Shown one piece after another: positions 8,844 to 17,473 of a stretch of 64,000 nucleotides of DNA (position 1 is its first letter; every line of letters starts with the position of its first letter). The notes beneath the pieces are model-generated. The model did no database searches, had not been told where the DNA came from, and saw only the letters and a program-made list of their open reading frames with translations. The stretch comes from JANQPC01 sp039208375 (GTDB lineage Bacteria > Pseudomonadota > Alphaproteobacteria > Rhodobacterales > Rhodobacteraceae). Made by a program: the position numbers and the translations under genes. The DNA lies in the NCBI GenBank assembly GCA_039208375.1, contig JBCCRC010000009.1, positions 1 to 64,000 on the forward strand, in the 5' to 3' direction.

Positions 8844-9527
8844 GTGATATTTGTTCTTACGCCATCGAACCTGCGCAACCCTTCGGCCCTGGAAGCGCGC
8901 AGCCTGCCCAAACAGATCTTTGGGCGGAGCGTGACGATCATCCCCAAAGGCGTGTTCTTCAGCCGCGTGTTCTGGCGTCTGGTATTCGAGCATGCGCTCA
9001 CGCGCTACCTGATTGCGCTCACGCCATTCCCGATCGCCATGCTGATCTGGCCACACCTTGCGCTCCCGATCAGCCAAGCACCGCTGTTGATGTTTATCGC
9101 GATCTGGTTCTTCGAATCCCGCGTGCTCTCGATCCCGCCTGACAAGCGCAGGGGGTTGGTGGACCGTGACGAGGCCGCGCGCGTGACAGACCGTTTGCGG
9201 GAGCGTTCGCTGCGCGCGCTGACCCGCATTGCAGCCGCGCGGCAGATCGAACGCGGGGATTTGCACCTTGTCGTCGAGCAGTCGGAAATGGCCCGTGTGC
9301 CACCCTTCGGTTATGTCTCAGTGCAACATGATGCGCCGGGGGGGCCAGAGCTTCTGGATCTTACCGCCGACGAAGAGACGATGATCCTCGAAACGCTCTT
9401 TGACGAGGATCTGACCGAAAAGCGCTTGCTCCACGTGAACTTTTCGCAAAGCCAGTTCCTGCGCAATGCAGTGCTCGATCCGCAGACGATTTCGGCCCAT
9501 GCACGCATGGCCGCGCTCGCGGGGTAG
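8844..9527 (+). CDS. Conserved-looking membrane protein of unknown function
   Basis: A 227-residue protein that I do not recognise. Residues about 52-90 form two closely spaced hydrophobic segments (YLIALTPFPIAMLIWP and APLLMFIAIWFF). They are followed by a charged helix (RRGLVDRDEAARVTDRLRER) and a soluble C-terminal half of about 115 residues rich in acidic residues. The start used is GTG 8844, and no strong ribosome site is visible. Codon use is like the neighbours, and it is the last gene of the plus-strand run. Confidence 0.65.
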   Translation: MIFVLTPSNLRNPSALEARSLPKQIFGRSVTIIPKGVFFSRVFWRLVFEHALTRYLIALTPFPIAMLIWPHLALPISQAPLLMFIAIWFFESRVLSIPPDKRRGLVDRDEAARVTDRLRERSLRALTRIAAARQIERGDLHLVVEQSEMARVPPFGYVSVQHDAPGGPELLDLTADEETMILETLFDEDLTEKRLLHVNFSQSQFLRNAVLDPQTISAHARMAALAG

Positions 9528-9617
9528 GGCATCTGCAATCAAAGTGCGCCGTCATCACGCCACTTCGGGCAAATATGCCTGCTAGGCCTGCGATGGCGCA
9601 GTGGGTGAGCGCGAGAC

Positions 9618-10859
9618 CTAGCGCGCAAGGCTCACCACACGCCCAAAGGGCGGCGCGGGCGGTGCCCCATCCGGCACCGCCCAGATCACGGGAATGCGCC
9701 CCGGCGCCTCGCCCAGAGGCCCCTCAAGATCGGTGAGCACCACAATCGCTGACGGGGCAAGCGCTCGCGCCCGGGCCAACACCGGCCGAAAATCGGTGCC
9801 GCCGCCTTCTGCCAATGGTATTGCTGCAATCTCGCCCGCCCAATTCCGGCCTTGAAGCCGCGTTTCAGACCGCACCTCTTCATCGAATACGAGCACGTGA
9901 ACCTCTGCCCCCGAACGCTGCCCGATCCCGGCGATCTGGGCCGCGAACAGCCCCAAGCGCGCCGCATCGATCGAGGTTGAGACATCAAGCGCGACCGCAA
10001 CGCTCGGGATGCGTCGGCGCCGTTCGGTTCCCGGCTCGAAGCCCGGCACTGGCGTACCGCCAACCCGCGATGCCGCCTCGGCCGCCAGCCAGCGTCGAGA
10101 TGGGCGGGCATGGCTGCGGCGTGGGCCTTCTGCGAGCACCCGGGCGAGCATCCCGCGCAACAAAATTTCCCAGGGAACCCGAGGTTCAGGCATATCGGCA
10201 AACCGGCCCACGCGAGCGCCGATGCCCCGGCCCGCCGCACGCCCCGCCTCAAGCGCACGGCTCAACCTTTCGCGCCAATCGGCGTCACTTACCATGTCGT
10301 CGCCCGCGCCCGCACCAGGCTCGAGATCAGCCTCAAAACCTCGGCTTCTGGCATAGGCCTCGATCGCATGGCCCTCGCCGCCCGAGCCGTCGCGACGGGC
10401 CATCAGGCGCACGTAAAGCGTGTCGGCATCCCACCGCGCCGCGGTTGCCTCATCGCCCGCAAGCCCCGCCGCCGCCAGTGTTTCTTCCAGCGTCGGATAG
10501 GGCCGTGGTAACGTATACCCCGCCGCCGCGAGCACTTCGTTGACAACAGCATCGGCGGCAAGATTGTAAACGTCGCTCTCAAAGGCCGCGCCGAACCGGC
10601 GGTAAAGGGCATCCGCACGGCCCGCATGGCCCAGCGCGATGTGAAGGATATGGTGCGCCGCGAGGGCGGCCTGCTCGGCCAAGGCCAACGCCTCAAACGC
10701 GCCGCCATAGCGAATGGTTGTGGCCGTGCTGACAGCCCTCAGGCTGTCTGCCGGATCATCGCGGTGCTGGCACCAAAGCGCGAGCGCGCCCAGCGCGGGA
10801 TCGTCTTCCGCCAGCCGCCGAAGTGCGCGCTCGGCACGTGTGGAATGCCCCCCGGGCAC
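9618..10859 (-). CDS. VWA-like protein with predicted metallopeptidase-like domain (DUF2201 type)
   Basis: A 413-residue protein in two parts. The N-terminal half carries a zinc-protease-like HHILHIALGH near residue 68 and a downstream NLAADAVVNE segment, as in the putative metallopeptidase domain of the DUF2201 family. The C-terminal half is VWA-like, with VALDVSTSIDA (a MIDAS-type DxSxS) and VVLTDLEG. The start is GTG and it follows the MoxR-type ATPase by three bases. Such VWA/MoxR pairs act as metal-dependent chaperones or assembly factors; the client here is unknown. Confidence 0.8.
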   Translation of the reverse strand: MPGGHSTRAERALRRLAEDDPALGALALWCQHRDDPADSLRAVSTATTIRYGGAFEALALAEQAALAAHHILHIALGHAGRADALYRRFGAAFESDVYNLAADAVVNEVLAAAGYTLPRPYPTLEETLAAAGLAGDEATAARWDADTLYVRLMARRDGSGGEGHAIEAYARSRGFEADLEPGAGAGDDMVSDADWRERLSRALEAGRAAGRGIGARVGRFADMPEPRVPWEILLRGMLARVLAEGPRRSHARPSRRWLAAEAASRVGGTPVPGFEPGTERRRRIPSVAVALDVSTSIDAARLGLFAAQIAGIGQRSGAEVHVLVFDEEVRSETRLQGRNWAGEIAAIPLAEGGGTDFRPVLARARALAPSAIVVLTDLEGPLGEAPGRIPVIWAVPDGAPPAPPFGRVVSLAR

Positions 10860-10862
10860 GGG

Positions 10863-11981
10863 CTAGTCGAGCCCCAGCGCTTTGCGTTCGTCAAGATAGG
10901 CTCGGAAGGTATCGGATGCGAGGAATCGCTCGCTAATGCCCTCACTCAAACCCTTCCGCATCAAGGCCTCAAAGCCGTAGGTCACAAGCTCGGCAAGGGG
11001 CAGCCCGGCCAAGGCAGGCTCGTCGCGCTTGCCGGGCAGATCACGAATGGCGGCGAGCGTGTCGATTACCGCATCCGCGCGCTCGGCATCCAGCGCGCCG
11101 ACCAACCCATGCACTAGCGCCGTGAGCCCGTAAAGTGAAACCGGGTACATCGCAACGCGGTTGGCCGGTGTTTCATCCAGCATCTCATCCACCTTTACCG
11201 TGGCGGCCACATCATCGGCAACGATGGCGAACTCGGAAGCCGCTGCTTCGCCCACAGTACCCGCCACCATGGCATTGCGGTGACGTCTGTCGGTCACGGC
11301 CTTGAGAATCGCACTCACTCGGGCCCACGAGCGGGGTGTACAGGCGATCATCTCGCCCCGCGAAAGCGCTTCCTCGGTGGTTTCCAAAAGATCGGGGCGG
11401 GTACGGATGAACGCGGTCACTGCCGGGTGCAAGCCCTGAGGCACTGCGTAGTTTTCGATCCAATCGGCCGCACTGGCAGTGATGTGAAGATGAATCAGCC
11501 TGTCTGACAGCGCTGTTCCCATCTCGTAGGCCACCGCACCGTCTTCCACGGTGTTTCCTGCGGCGATGATCATCACGCTGTCGGGAAGCCTGTGCCGCCC
11601 CACGCGCCGTTCCTGCAACAGCCCGTAAACGGTAGGCTGCAGGTAGGGCGAGGCCGCCGTTAGCTCATCAAGAAACAGGATCGCCGGGTTAGCGGGGTCG
11701 TCAGGCAAGTCCTCTGGCCGATACCAAACCGTCTTGCCCGCCTCATGATCGTAATAGGGCAAGCCGCGCAGATCCTGCGGCTCAATTGTTGTAAGGCGCA
11801 GATCGAACAATTTGGCTCCGATATCGCCCGCCAGCGTTTCAACAATCTCGGTTTTGCCCACGCCGGGCCGCCCATGAAGCATATATGATGCGGTAAGGGT
11901 GCCCTTTGCTTGCGCGTCCCACCCAGCCCGCAAGAGGCCCAGCGCTTCACCTGCCGAAACCCGGCTTGCATTGATCGCCAT
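10863..11981 (-). CDS. MoxR-family AAA ATPase
   Basis: A 372-residue AAA+ protein with Walker A HGRPGVGKTE near residue 36, Walker B ILFLDELTAA near 105, and sensor 1 in VMIIAAGNT. The segment TIEPQDLRGLPYYD is usual in MoxR-like ATPases that partner DUF2201/VWA proteins. It lies directly upstream of such a gene on the same strand. The pair probably remodels or activates a protein complex by ATP hydrolysis. The ATG at 11981 is the only good start. Confidence 0.88.
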   Translation of the reverse strand: MAINASRVSAGEALGLLRAGWDAQAKGTLTASYMLHGRPGVGKTEIVETLAGDIGAKLFDLRLTTIEPQDLRGLPYYDHEAGKTVWYRPEDLPDDPANPAILFLDELTAASPYLQPTVYGLLQERRVGRHRLPDSVMIIAAGNTVEDGAVAYEMGTALSDRLIHLHITASAADWIENYAVPQGLHPAVTAFIRTRPDLLETTEEALSRGEMIACTPRSWARVSAILKAVTDRRHRNAMVAGTVGEAAASEFAIVADDVAATVKVDEMLDETPANRVAMYPVSLYGLTALVHGLVGALDAERADAVIDTLAAIRDLPGKRDEPALAGLPLAELVTYGFEALMRKGLSEGISERFLASDTFRAYLDERKALGLD

Positions 11982-12061
11982 ATGCGACCCCGTGATTCAT
12001 CTGTCGTTGAGCCTCACTTGGCGCGCCGAAGCGTGTTGTAAAGCCCGCCCAAGGCACGGGC

Positions 12062-12223
12062 CTAAGCGATTAGGTTGCAGACCAGATCCCGCTTTGTCTT
12101 GTTTTTCACTTTCTTCTTCCTTTTCTTTTTCTTCTTGATCTTCTTATTGCTAACCGGCGTGTCACAATCGGCGCTCGACGGGGCATTGGCGGCTGATGCG
12201 CCGCCTCTATTCCTTCCAGTTGC
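12062..12223 (-). pseudogene. In-frame continuation behind the stop of the pilin-like gene, lysine-rich
   Basis: Directly behind the TAA (12224-12226) of the pilin-like gene, the same frame stays open for 53 codons to a TAG at 12062-12064. The first 26 residues are Ala/Ser/Pro/Gly-rich, like the end of the upstream protein. Then comes a very basic run: between 12092 and 12145, 13 of 18 codons are Lys and one is Arg. On the plus strand this is a conspicuous pyrimidine tract. The piece has no ATG or TTG, only one late GTG. It may be the cut-off end of a longer protein or a read-through extension. Confidence 0.45.
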
Positions 12224-12544
12224 TTAGGTTTTTGCGGGCTCCGCGGCATTCACTGGTTGTTCCGCAGCCTTTGCCTGCTGGGTGCCCTCTGTCTCAGCCA
12301 ATACTTCACCCTTGCCGGCCCCGGCCGCCGGTGTGCCGCCGGCTTTCGGCGGCAGCGCATCGCCCAAAAGATCGGCCTCGGCAATTTCAACGTTGATGCG
12401 GTTCGCCGTGGTTTCAGACCCCCCACGCAGCGATGCCGCTGCAAAAACGGCAACGGGAACAACCATCGCGCCAACGATAACAAACTCCGCCGACGTCACA
12501 CCGCGGGTATCGCGGAAAAGCGCTCTGCGGGGCGTCGAGCACAC
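12224..12544 (-). CDS. Small Flp/Tad-type pilin-like membrane protein
   Basis: A 106-residue product from GTG 12544. After a short basic leader (RRALFRDTRG) comes VTSAEFVIVGAMVVPVAVF. That is a Gly followed after five residues by Glu and a hydrophobic helix, the pattern of class IVb pilins and pseudopilins cleaved after Gly. The remaining 65 residues are low-complexity and Ala/Glu/Pro-rich. No other tad gene is nearby. No Shine-Dalgarno precedes the GTG, and a tandem repeat lies just upstream, so the start is uncertain. Confidence 0.55.
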   Translation of the reverse strand: MCSTPRRALFRDTRGVTSAEFVIVGAMVVPVAVFAAASLRGGSETTANRINVEIAEADLLGDALPPKAGGTPAAGAGKGEVLAETEGTQQAKAAEQPVNAAEPAKT

Positions 12545-12550
12545 AGGGGA

Positions 12551-12602
12551 TACGGGACTGGGTTACTGATCAACATTACGGGACTGGGTTACTGATAAAC
12601 AT
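12551..12602. repeat. 26-bp direct tandem repeat, two copies
   Basis: Two adjacent 26-base units, 12551-12576 and 12577-12602, differ at one base (C at 12571, A at 12597). The core is TACGGGACTGGGTTACTGAT. On the minus strand each unit begins with ATG and they end seven bases before the GTG of the pilin-like gene. Neither ATG is in frame with that gene. Confidence 0.95.
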
Positions 12603-12788
12603 GAGGCACACACGGCCTCACTTTTCTGCCAGATTTAACGATTTCACGATGCCGTCCTCGGGGCTCAAACGGCCAACCCGGTGACGGTTCAGGGAAACTG
12701 TTATGGCAACGTCCGAGGATGTTCGACATGTCGCGACAATTGCGGGCAGCTGCTGCCACACTCGAAACGCCCCGCGCGATTGTGGCGT

Positions 12789-13742
12789 CTAGAAGACCGC
12801 GTGTTCCCCAAGATCCACGCGGGCGTCCCCGCGCAGAACCTTCTCGTAGAACTCAAACAACGTATCCGATCCAGTTGCCGGCGTTGCGTCCCGATCGTAG
12901 CGCCCGGTGGAAGGATCGAGGGCGAGCATCGATTCTGTCGCATAGAATCGCCCGATACGTGTGCGCTCTGCCCGATCCGCCCATACTGGGCTCAGACGGC
13001 CCAGAAGGGCCGATACCCCAACGATCCCATCAAGCAGAGCCACGGGCACATGACGCACGCGCATCGGTTTGTCCAAAAGGCCAAAGAGCGCCTCTGCCTG
13101 ATCGAGCGGTGTAATTGCGGGCCCCGGCCCCCCAATCGGCAAAATCTGGTTCCGCCGCGACGGATCAGTGAGGCACCCAGCCATATAGGCCCCAAGATCG
13201 GCATCACTGATCGGCGCGCAGGCCGTCAGCCGCCCATCACCGAACACAAGGAACGGTTTGCCTTGCCGCACCCGTTCGATCTGGCCAGAGAGTGACTTGA
13301 AAAACGCAGTTGGTCGTACAATCGAATGTGCAAGGCCTGAGGCAATCAGCTTGTCCTCGAATGCAAGCTTGGCGTGTTGGAAGGCCAGCCGCGGCTTCTG
13401 CACACAGATCGCCGATAGCAAAACCATGTGTGGTACACTGGCCAGCTCTGCTGCAGACAGCGCAGCCATATGCGCCCCGTAGTCAACAGCCCAAGCATCG
13501 CCCGGCACCCCCGTGCGAGACGTGAGGCAGGAGACGAGCGCATCGAAACGCTCCCCTCGAAACGCCTCTTCGCTCAAAGATGCGGCGCTTGTCACATCCG
13601 CCACTCGCGCATCAATACCTGGCGGCAGGGCGCTGCGCGATGTAGCGCGTGTCACCGCCACCACTTCGTGGCCCGCCGCACGGAGCGCGATCGCCGTGGC
13701 CCGCCCAGCGGTTCCCGTGCCCCCAAGAAGCATGACACGCAA
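12789..13742 (-). CDS. bciA: Divinyl (proto)chlorophyllide 8-vinyl-reductase
   Basis: A 317-residue NAD(P)-binding protein with Rossmann motif LLGGTGTAGRA. It reduces the C8 vinyl group of divinyl chlorophyllide to ethyl in (bacterio)chlorophyll synthesis. Segments shared with plant DVR and bacterial BciA are LLSAICVQKP, RPTAFFKSLSGQ, PISDADL, LPIGGPGPAITPL, IGRFYATESML and the C-terminal LGEHAVF. The TTG at 13742 gives a complete first beta strand (MRVMLLGG); ATG 13733 is the alternative. It is the last gene behind pncA-ykgJ-pncB, 17 bases after pncB. Confidence 0.93.
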   Translation of the reverse strand: MRVMLLGGTGTAGRATAIALRAAGHEVVAVTRATSRSALPPGIDARVADVTSAASLSEEAFRGERFDALVSCLTSRTGVPGDAWAVDYGAHMAALSAAELASVPHMVLLSAICVQKPRLAFQHAKLAFEDKLIASGLAHSIVRPTAFFKSLSGQIERVRQGKPFLVFGDGRLTACAPISDADLGAYMAGCLTDPSRRNQILPIGGPGPAITPLDQAEALFGLLDKPMRVRHVPVALLDGIVGVSALLGRLSPVWADRAERTRIGRFYATESMLALDPSTGRYDRDATPATGSDTLFEFYEKVLRGDARVDLGEHAVF

Positions 13743-13759
13743 CGATGGCGAGGCTTGGG

Positions 13760-15052
13760 TCAGACAACCACCTCCACCTGCTGCTGCTCGCCCACCCCGA
13801 AAATGCGCTTGTACCTGGCGATTTCATCCGCCGGCCCCATCGCCTTTCGGGGGTTGTCGGAAAGCTTTACCGTCGGCTGGCCGTTGGCAGAGATCGCCTT
13901 GCACACAAGGCTGAAGGGCGACAGGCGATCCCCGGCAACCAGCCCGCGGAAATCGTTCGTTAGTAACGTGCCCCAGCCAAAGGACACCCGAACCCGGCCC
14001 GAAAACTGATCATGAAGCTCAATGATCTTGTTCACATCGAGCCCGTCAGAGAAGATTACAAGCTTCTCTCGCGGATCTTCACCACGCGACCGCCACCACG
14101 AGATGGCTGTTTCCGCGCCAGTCGCTGGATCGCCGGAATCAACGCGAATGCCCGTCCACCCTGCCAGCCAATCCGGTGCATTTTCCAGAAAGCCCTTGGT
14201 GCCATAAGTGTCGGGCAGAATGATCCGCAGATTCCCATCGTGCTCTTCATGCCAGTCGGCAAGCACGTCGTAGGGTGCGCGGGCGAGCGCCTCGTCGCTA
14301 TCGGCAAGCGCGGCGTAAACCATTGGAAGCTCGTGCGCATTCGTGCCGATCGCCTCGATATCCCGCCGCTGCGCGATCAGGCAGTTCGACGTGCCAGTGA
14401 ACGCCTCGCCCAGCCCCTCGATCATCGCCTGCACGCACCAATCCTGCCAGAGGAAGGAATGACGCCGCCGCGTTCCGAAATCCGCAATCCTCAAGTCGGG
14501 CAGCCCGCGCAACGCTTCCACTTTCTGCCAGAGCTTCGTCATCGCTCGGGCATAAAGCACCTGAAGCTCAAACCGCCCCATCTCGGCCAGAACGGCGCGG
14601 CCGCGAAGCTCCATCAACACGGCAAGTGCCGGGATTTCCCACAGCATGACCTCGGGCCAGGCGCCTTCAAAGGTCAGCTCATACTGCCCATCGCGCCGTT
14701 CCAGCGTGTAGGGTGGCAGGCGCAGGTTTTCGAACCACTCCATGAAATCGGGCCGAAACATCTGGCGCTTGCCATAAAACGTGTTACCGCGCAGCCATGT
14801 GCTTTCCCCGCGTGTGAGGCGAAGCGACCGGATGTGGTCAAGCTGCTCACGCAATTCGCCCTCATCGATAAGGTCAGCCAACGGGATCTGTGTGCTGCGA
14901 TTGATCAGGCTAAATCGCACCTGCGTGTCCCGCCGATTGCGGAATACCGATTGGCACATCAGAAGCTTGTAGAAGTCGGTATCGATCAGCGAACGAACGA
15001 TCGGATCGATCTTCCACTTATGGTTATAGACGCGGCCTGCGATATCAACCAT
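13760..15052 (-). CDS. pncB: Nicotinate phosphoribosyltransferase
   Basis: A 430-residue enzyme that makes nicotinate mononucleotide from nicotinate and PRPP, the second step of NAD salvage after PncA. Visible are the N-terminal LIDTDFYKLLMCQ, FGTRRRHS, GTSNCLIA and the phosphate-binding region IRVDSGDP. Length fits the family. The ATG at 15052 begins 61 bases after ykgJ, and pncA lies one gene further upstream on the same strand, so the pathway is grouped. Confidence 0.95.
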   Translation of the reverse strand: MVDIAGRVYNHKWKIDPIVRSLIDTDFYKLLMCQSVFRNRRDTQVRFSLINRSTQIPLADLIDEGELREQLDHIRSLRLTRGESTWLRGNTFYGKRQMFRPDFMEWFENLRLPPYTLERRDGQYELTFEGAWPEVMLWEIPALAVLMELRGRAVLAEMGRFELQVLYARAMTKLWQKVEALRGLPDLRIADFGTRRRHSFLWQDWCVQAMIEGLGEAFTGTSNCLIAQRRDIEAIGTNAHELPMVYAALADSDEALARAPYDVLADWHEEHDGNLRIILPDTYGTKGFLENAPDWLAGWTGIRVDSGDPATGAETAISWWRSRGEDPREKLVIFSDGLDVNKIIELHDQFSGRVRVSFGWGTLLTNDFRGLVAGDRLSPFSLVCKAISANGQPTVKLSDNPRKAMGPADEIARYKRIFGVGEQQQVEVVV

Positions 15053-15113
15053 GTCGCGCTCCCTGATTGACGATGCGTTAAATCAAGGCCGGGAGAGCCT
15101 GTCCAGCCGGGCC

Positions 15114-15884
15114 CTAGGGCGTGCGTTTGCCTCGAGCCGCGCCGGCGGTAACGCGCTTGAGTTCATCTGCAAGCTCCCGCGGCCGATGGCGGGCGCGTTT
15201 GAGGGCCTGGTCCACCGCGACGCCATCCACGGCAGCCGCGGCGATCTCGGCCAATGCGTAAGTGGCAACCGCTGCGGTACCCTTGAGCGCCGCGCGGCAG
15301 AGGCTGTGAACCTGAAGGCTGGTGGCATGCGCGCCCAATACACCACTTCCCTCTGCGGGAATGCCTTGCGAAATCTGCTCGCACGCAACCGCCGAGTAAG
15401 ACACGTAGCTGCGGCAAATCGTGGGGCGCGCCTCATAGGCCCGGCAGGCACGGGTTTCGGGATCAAGCGCAGGGCAGGCGCGCGGATGCCAATTGCGCCC
15501 GTCGGGCTGCCCCGCGAGAGGCGAAAGCGCCGCATGCAAAGTCCGCGCCTCGGATTCAGTGATCGTTCCCCCATCGTCACCTGTGAGGATGCAGCAGAAC
15601 GCGCAGCCATGGGCACAGGCATAGCCCGCCTCCTCCTGCGGCTGCGAAAGCGCCACGCGAGCGGCAGTTACAGTCGGCACCCCCGACTTCATGTTTGAAA
15701 CGAGCGTGTCGGGTCCGCTGCCCTGCCGCACGGCGGCATCTAGATACGCGAGAACAATGCGCCGCGCCCGATCCGTCGCCTCGTTGGCCGCGCCGGGTAC
15801 CTTTGCCGCCGCTACGGCCTTACGAAGGCCATCCAAGCCACGGCCCGGTTTTTGCGTCCTTGCGCGCCGGGCAGCGCGGTTCAT
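15114..15884 (-). CDS. YkgJ-family cysteine cluster protein
   Basis: A 256-residue soluble protein with the YkgJ-type CxxxCxxCC cluster (CAHGCAFCC near residue 90). More cysteines follow in RACPALD, TRACRAYE and RPTICRSY, a pattern thought to bind Zn or an iron-sulfur centre. The N-terminal third is basic. Its ATG overlaps the pncA stop (ATGA), so the two are co-translated. No function in NAD salvage is established for this family. Confidence 0.82.
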   Translation of the reverse strand: MNRAARRARTQKPGRGLDGLRKAVAAAKVPGAANEATDRARRIVLAYLDAAVRQGSGPDTLVSNMKSGVPTVTAARVALSQPQEEAGYACAHGCAFCCILTGDDGGTITESEARTLHAALSPLAGQPDGRNWHPRACPALDPETRACRAYEARPTICRSYVSYSAVACEQISQGIPAEGSGVLGAHATSLQVHSLCRAALKGTAAVATYALAEIAAAAVDGVAVDQALKRARHRPRELADELKRVTAGAARGKRTP

Positions 15885-16486
15885 GCCAGCTCCACCCCCG
15901 CCGCCTGCATCCCCGCCTTGGCTTCGTCGAGCGAGCCCTGAAGATCGATGGCCCGTGTAAGACTTTCGATGACGCGCACCTTAAAGCCAAGCTTGGCGGC
16001 ATCAACGGCGGAATAGTTCACGCAATAATCCGTGGCGAGGCCCACAAGCGTTACCGTATCCACGCCCCTGCTGCGCAGATAGCCCTCAAGCCCCGTGGGT
16101 GTTTCATGATCGTTCTCGAAGAAGGCTGAGTAGCTGTCGATCGCGGTACGAAAGCCCTTGCGAATGATCAGATCCCCCGGATCAGTGGCGAGACTGGGAT
16201 GAAACGCGGCCCCTTCACTGCCCTGAATGCAGTGGTCGGGCCACAGCACCTGTGGGCCGTAGGGCATCTCGATCATCTCGAACGGAGTCTTGCCGGGGTG
16301 GCTTGAGGCAAACGAAGAATGGCCTGCGGGATGCCAATCCTGCGTCAGCACCCGAACCGGAAACTCCGGCATCAGCGCGTTGATCGGCGCCACTATCTCA
16401 TCGCCCCCCGCCACGGCCAAATGGCCGCCTGGGCAGAAATCGTTCTGAACATCGATCACGAGGAGGGCTTCGTTGGCAGGGCGCAT
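15881..16486 (-). CDS. pncA: Nicotinamidase
   Basis: A 201-residue isochorismatase-fold hydrolase converting nicotinamide to nicotinate. The catalytic Asp is in LLVIDVQNDFCPGG, metal ligands are in TQDWHPAGHSSF, the catalytic Lys is in IIRKG, and the nucleophilic Cys is in GLATDYCVN. First gene of the minus unit pncA-ykgJ-pncB-bciA and divergent from trhO, with about 100 bases between them for both promoters. Confidence 0.94.
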   Translation of the reverse strand: MRPANEALLVIDVQNDFCPGGHLAVAGGDEIVAPINALMPEFPVRVLTQDWHPAGHSSFASSHPGKTPFEMIEMPYGPQVLWPDHCIQGSEGAAFHPSLATDPGDLIIRKGFRTAIDSYSAFFENDHETPTGLEGYLRSRGVDTVTLVGLATDYCVNYSAVDAAKLGFKVRVIESLTRAIDLQGSLDEAKAGMQAAGVELA

Positions 16487-16585
16487 GGCGTGGTTCCTGA
16501 TTGGGGCCCTGATTGCCTAGGCGCGCACCGGCCCGCCGTCAACGCCACTTGCCCTTCAGCGCGTGCCGGGCCTAGATCGCAGGCA

Positions 16586-17473
16586 ATGTATGTAATTGCC
16601 GCATTCTACCAGTTCACACGGATTACAGACCCTGAGGCGCTAAAGAAGCCCCTCGCGGCGTGCGCCTGTGCGGGTGAGGTCACCGGCACAATCCTAATTG
16701 CGCCCGAAGGCATCAACGGCACTATCGCGGGGCCGCGTAGCGGCATCGATCGGGTGATGGCCCATATTCGCACGCTTCCCGACTGTGCAGAGATCGAGTG
16801 GAAGGAAAGCCATGCCGAACAGCCGCCATTCGGCCGTCTGAAAGTGCGCCTCAAGCAGGAAATCGTCACGATGCGGCAGCCCGGGGTGGACCCAACTTGT
16901 GCCGTTGGCCGCTACGTGGCCGCGCAGGATTGGAACGCACTGATCTCTGCCCCCGACGTGGCGGTGATCGATACGCGCAACGACTTCGAAGTGGCAATCG
17001 GCACGTTCCGCGGCGCCATAAACCCCGCAACCACATCTTTCTCCGATTTCCCGGCGTGGTGGGAGGCGAACCGGGCGGGACTGGAAGGCAAGCGCATCGC
17101 AATGTTTTGCACGGGCGGCATTCGGTGCGAGAAATCAACCAATTGGCTCATCTCGCAAGGGGTCGAAGAGGTGTTTCACCTCAAAGGTGGCATCCTGAAA
17201 TACCTCGAAGACGTCCCCGAAGACGAAAGCTTGTGGGAGGGCGCGTGCTTCGTTTTCGATCGCCGCGTTTCCGTACGCCACGGCCTGAAAGAAGGCGAAC
17301 ACGCGCTATGCCATGGCTGCCGGCGACCGTTGTCGCCAGAAGATCTAGAGAGACCGGAATACGAGCCCGGCGTCAGCTGTCACCAGTGTCTGAATGAACA
17401 TACCGAAGAAGATCGCGCCCGATTCCGGGAGCGCCACCGCCAGATGGCGCTCACCGCAGCGCGTGAAGGCTAG
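16586..17473 (+). CDS. trhO: tRNA uridine 5-hydroxylation protein, rhodanese type
   Basis: A 295-residue member of the YceA/TrhO family (formerly UPF0176). It supports oxygen-dependent hydroxylation of U34 in tRNA. An N-terminal acylphosphatase-like domain (YQFTRITDPEAL, APEGINGTIAG) precedes a rhodanese domain with catalytic Cys175 in FCTGGIRCEKS and a Cys-rich C-terminus (CHGCRRPL, CHQCLNE). ATG 16586 matches the family N-terminus; the longer in-frame extension is not conserved-looking. Its stop overlaps the dnaA stop on the other strand. Confidence 0.9.
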   Translation: MYVIAAFYQFTRITDPEALKKPLAACACAGEVTGTILIAPEGINGTIAGPRSGIDRVMAHIRTLPDCAEIEWKESHAEQPPFGRLKVRLKQEIVTMRQPGVDPTCAVGRYVAAQDWNALISAPDVAVIDTRNDFEVAIGTFRGAINPATTSFSDFPAWWEANRAGLEGKRIAMFCTGGIRCEKSTNWLISQGVEEVFHLKGGILKYLEDVPEDESLWEGACFVFDRRVSVRHGLKEGEHALCHGCRRPLSPEDLERPEYEPGVSCHQCLNEHTEEDRARFRERHRQMALTAAREG

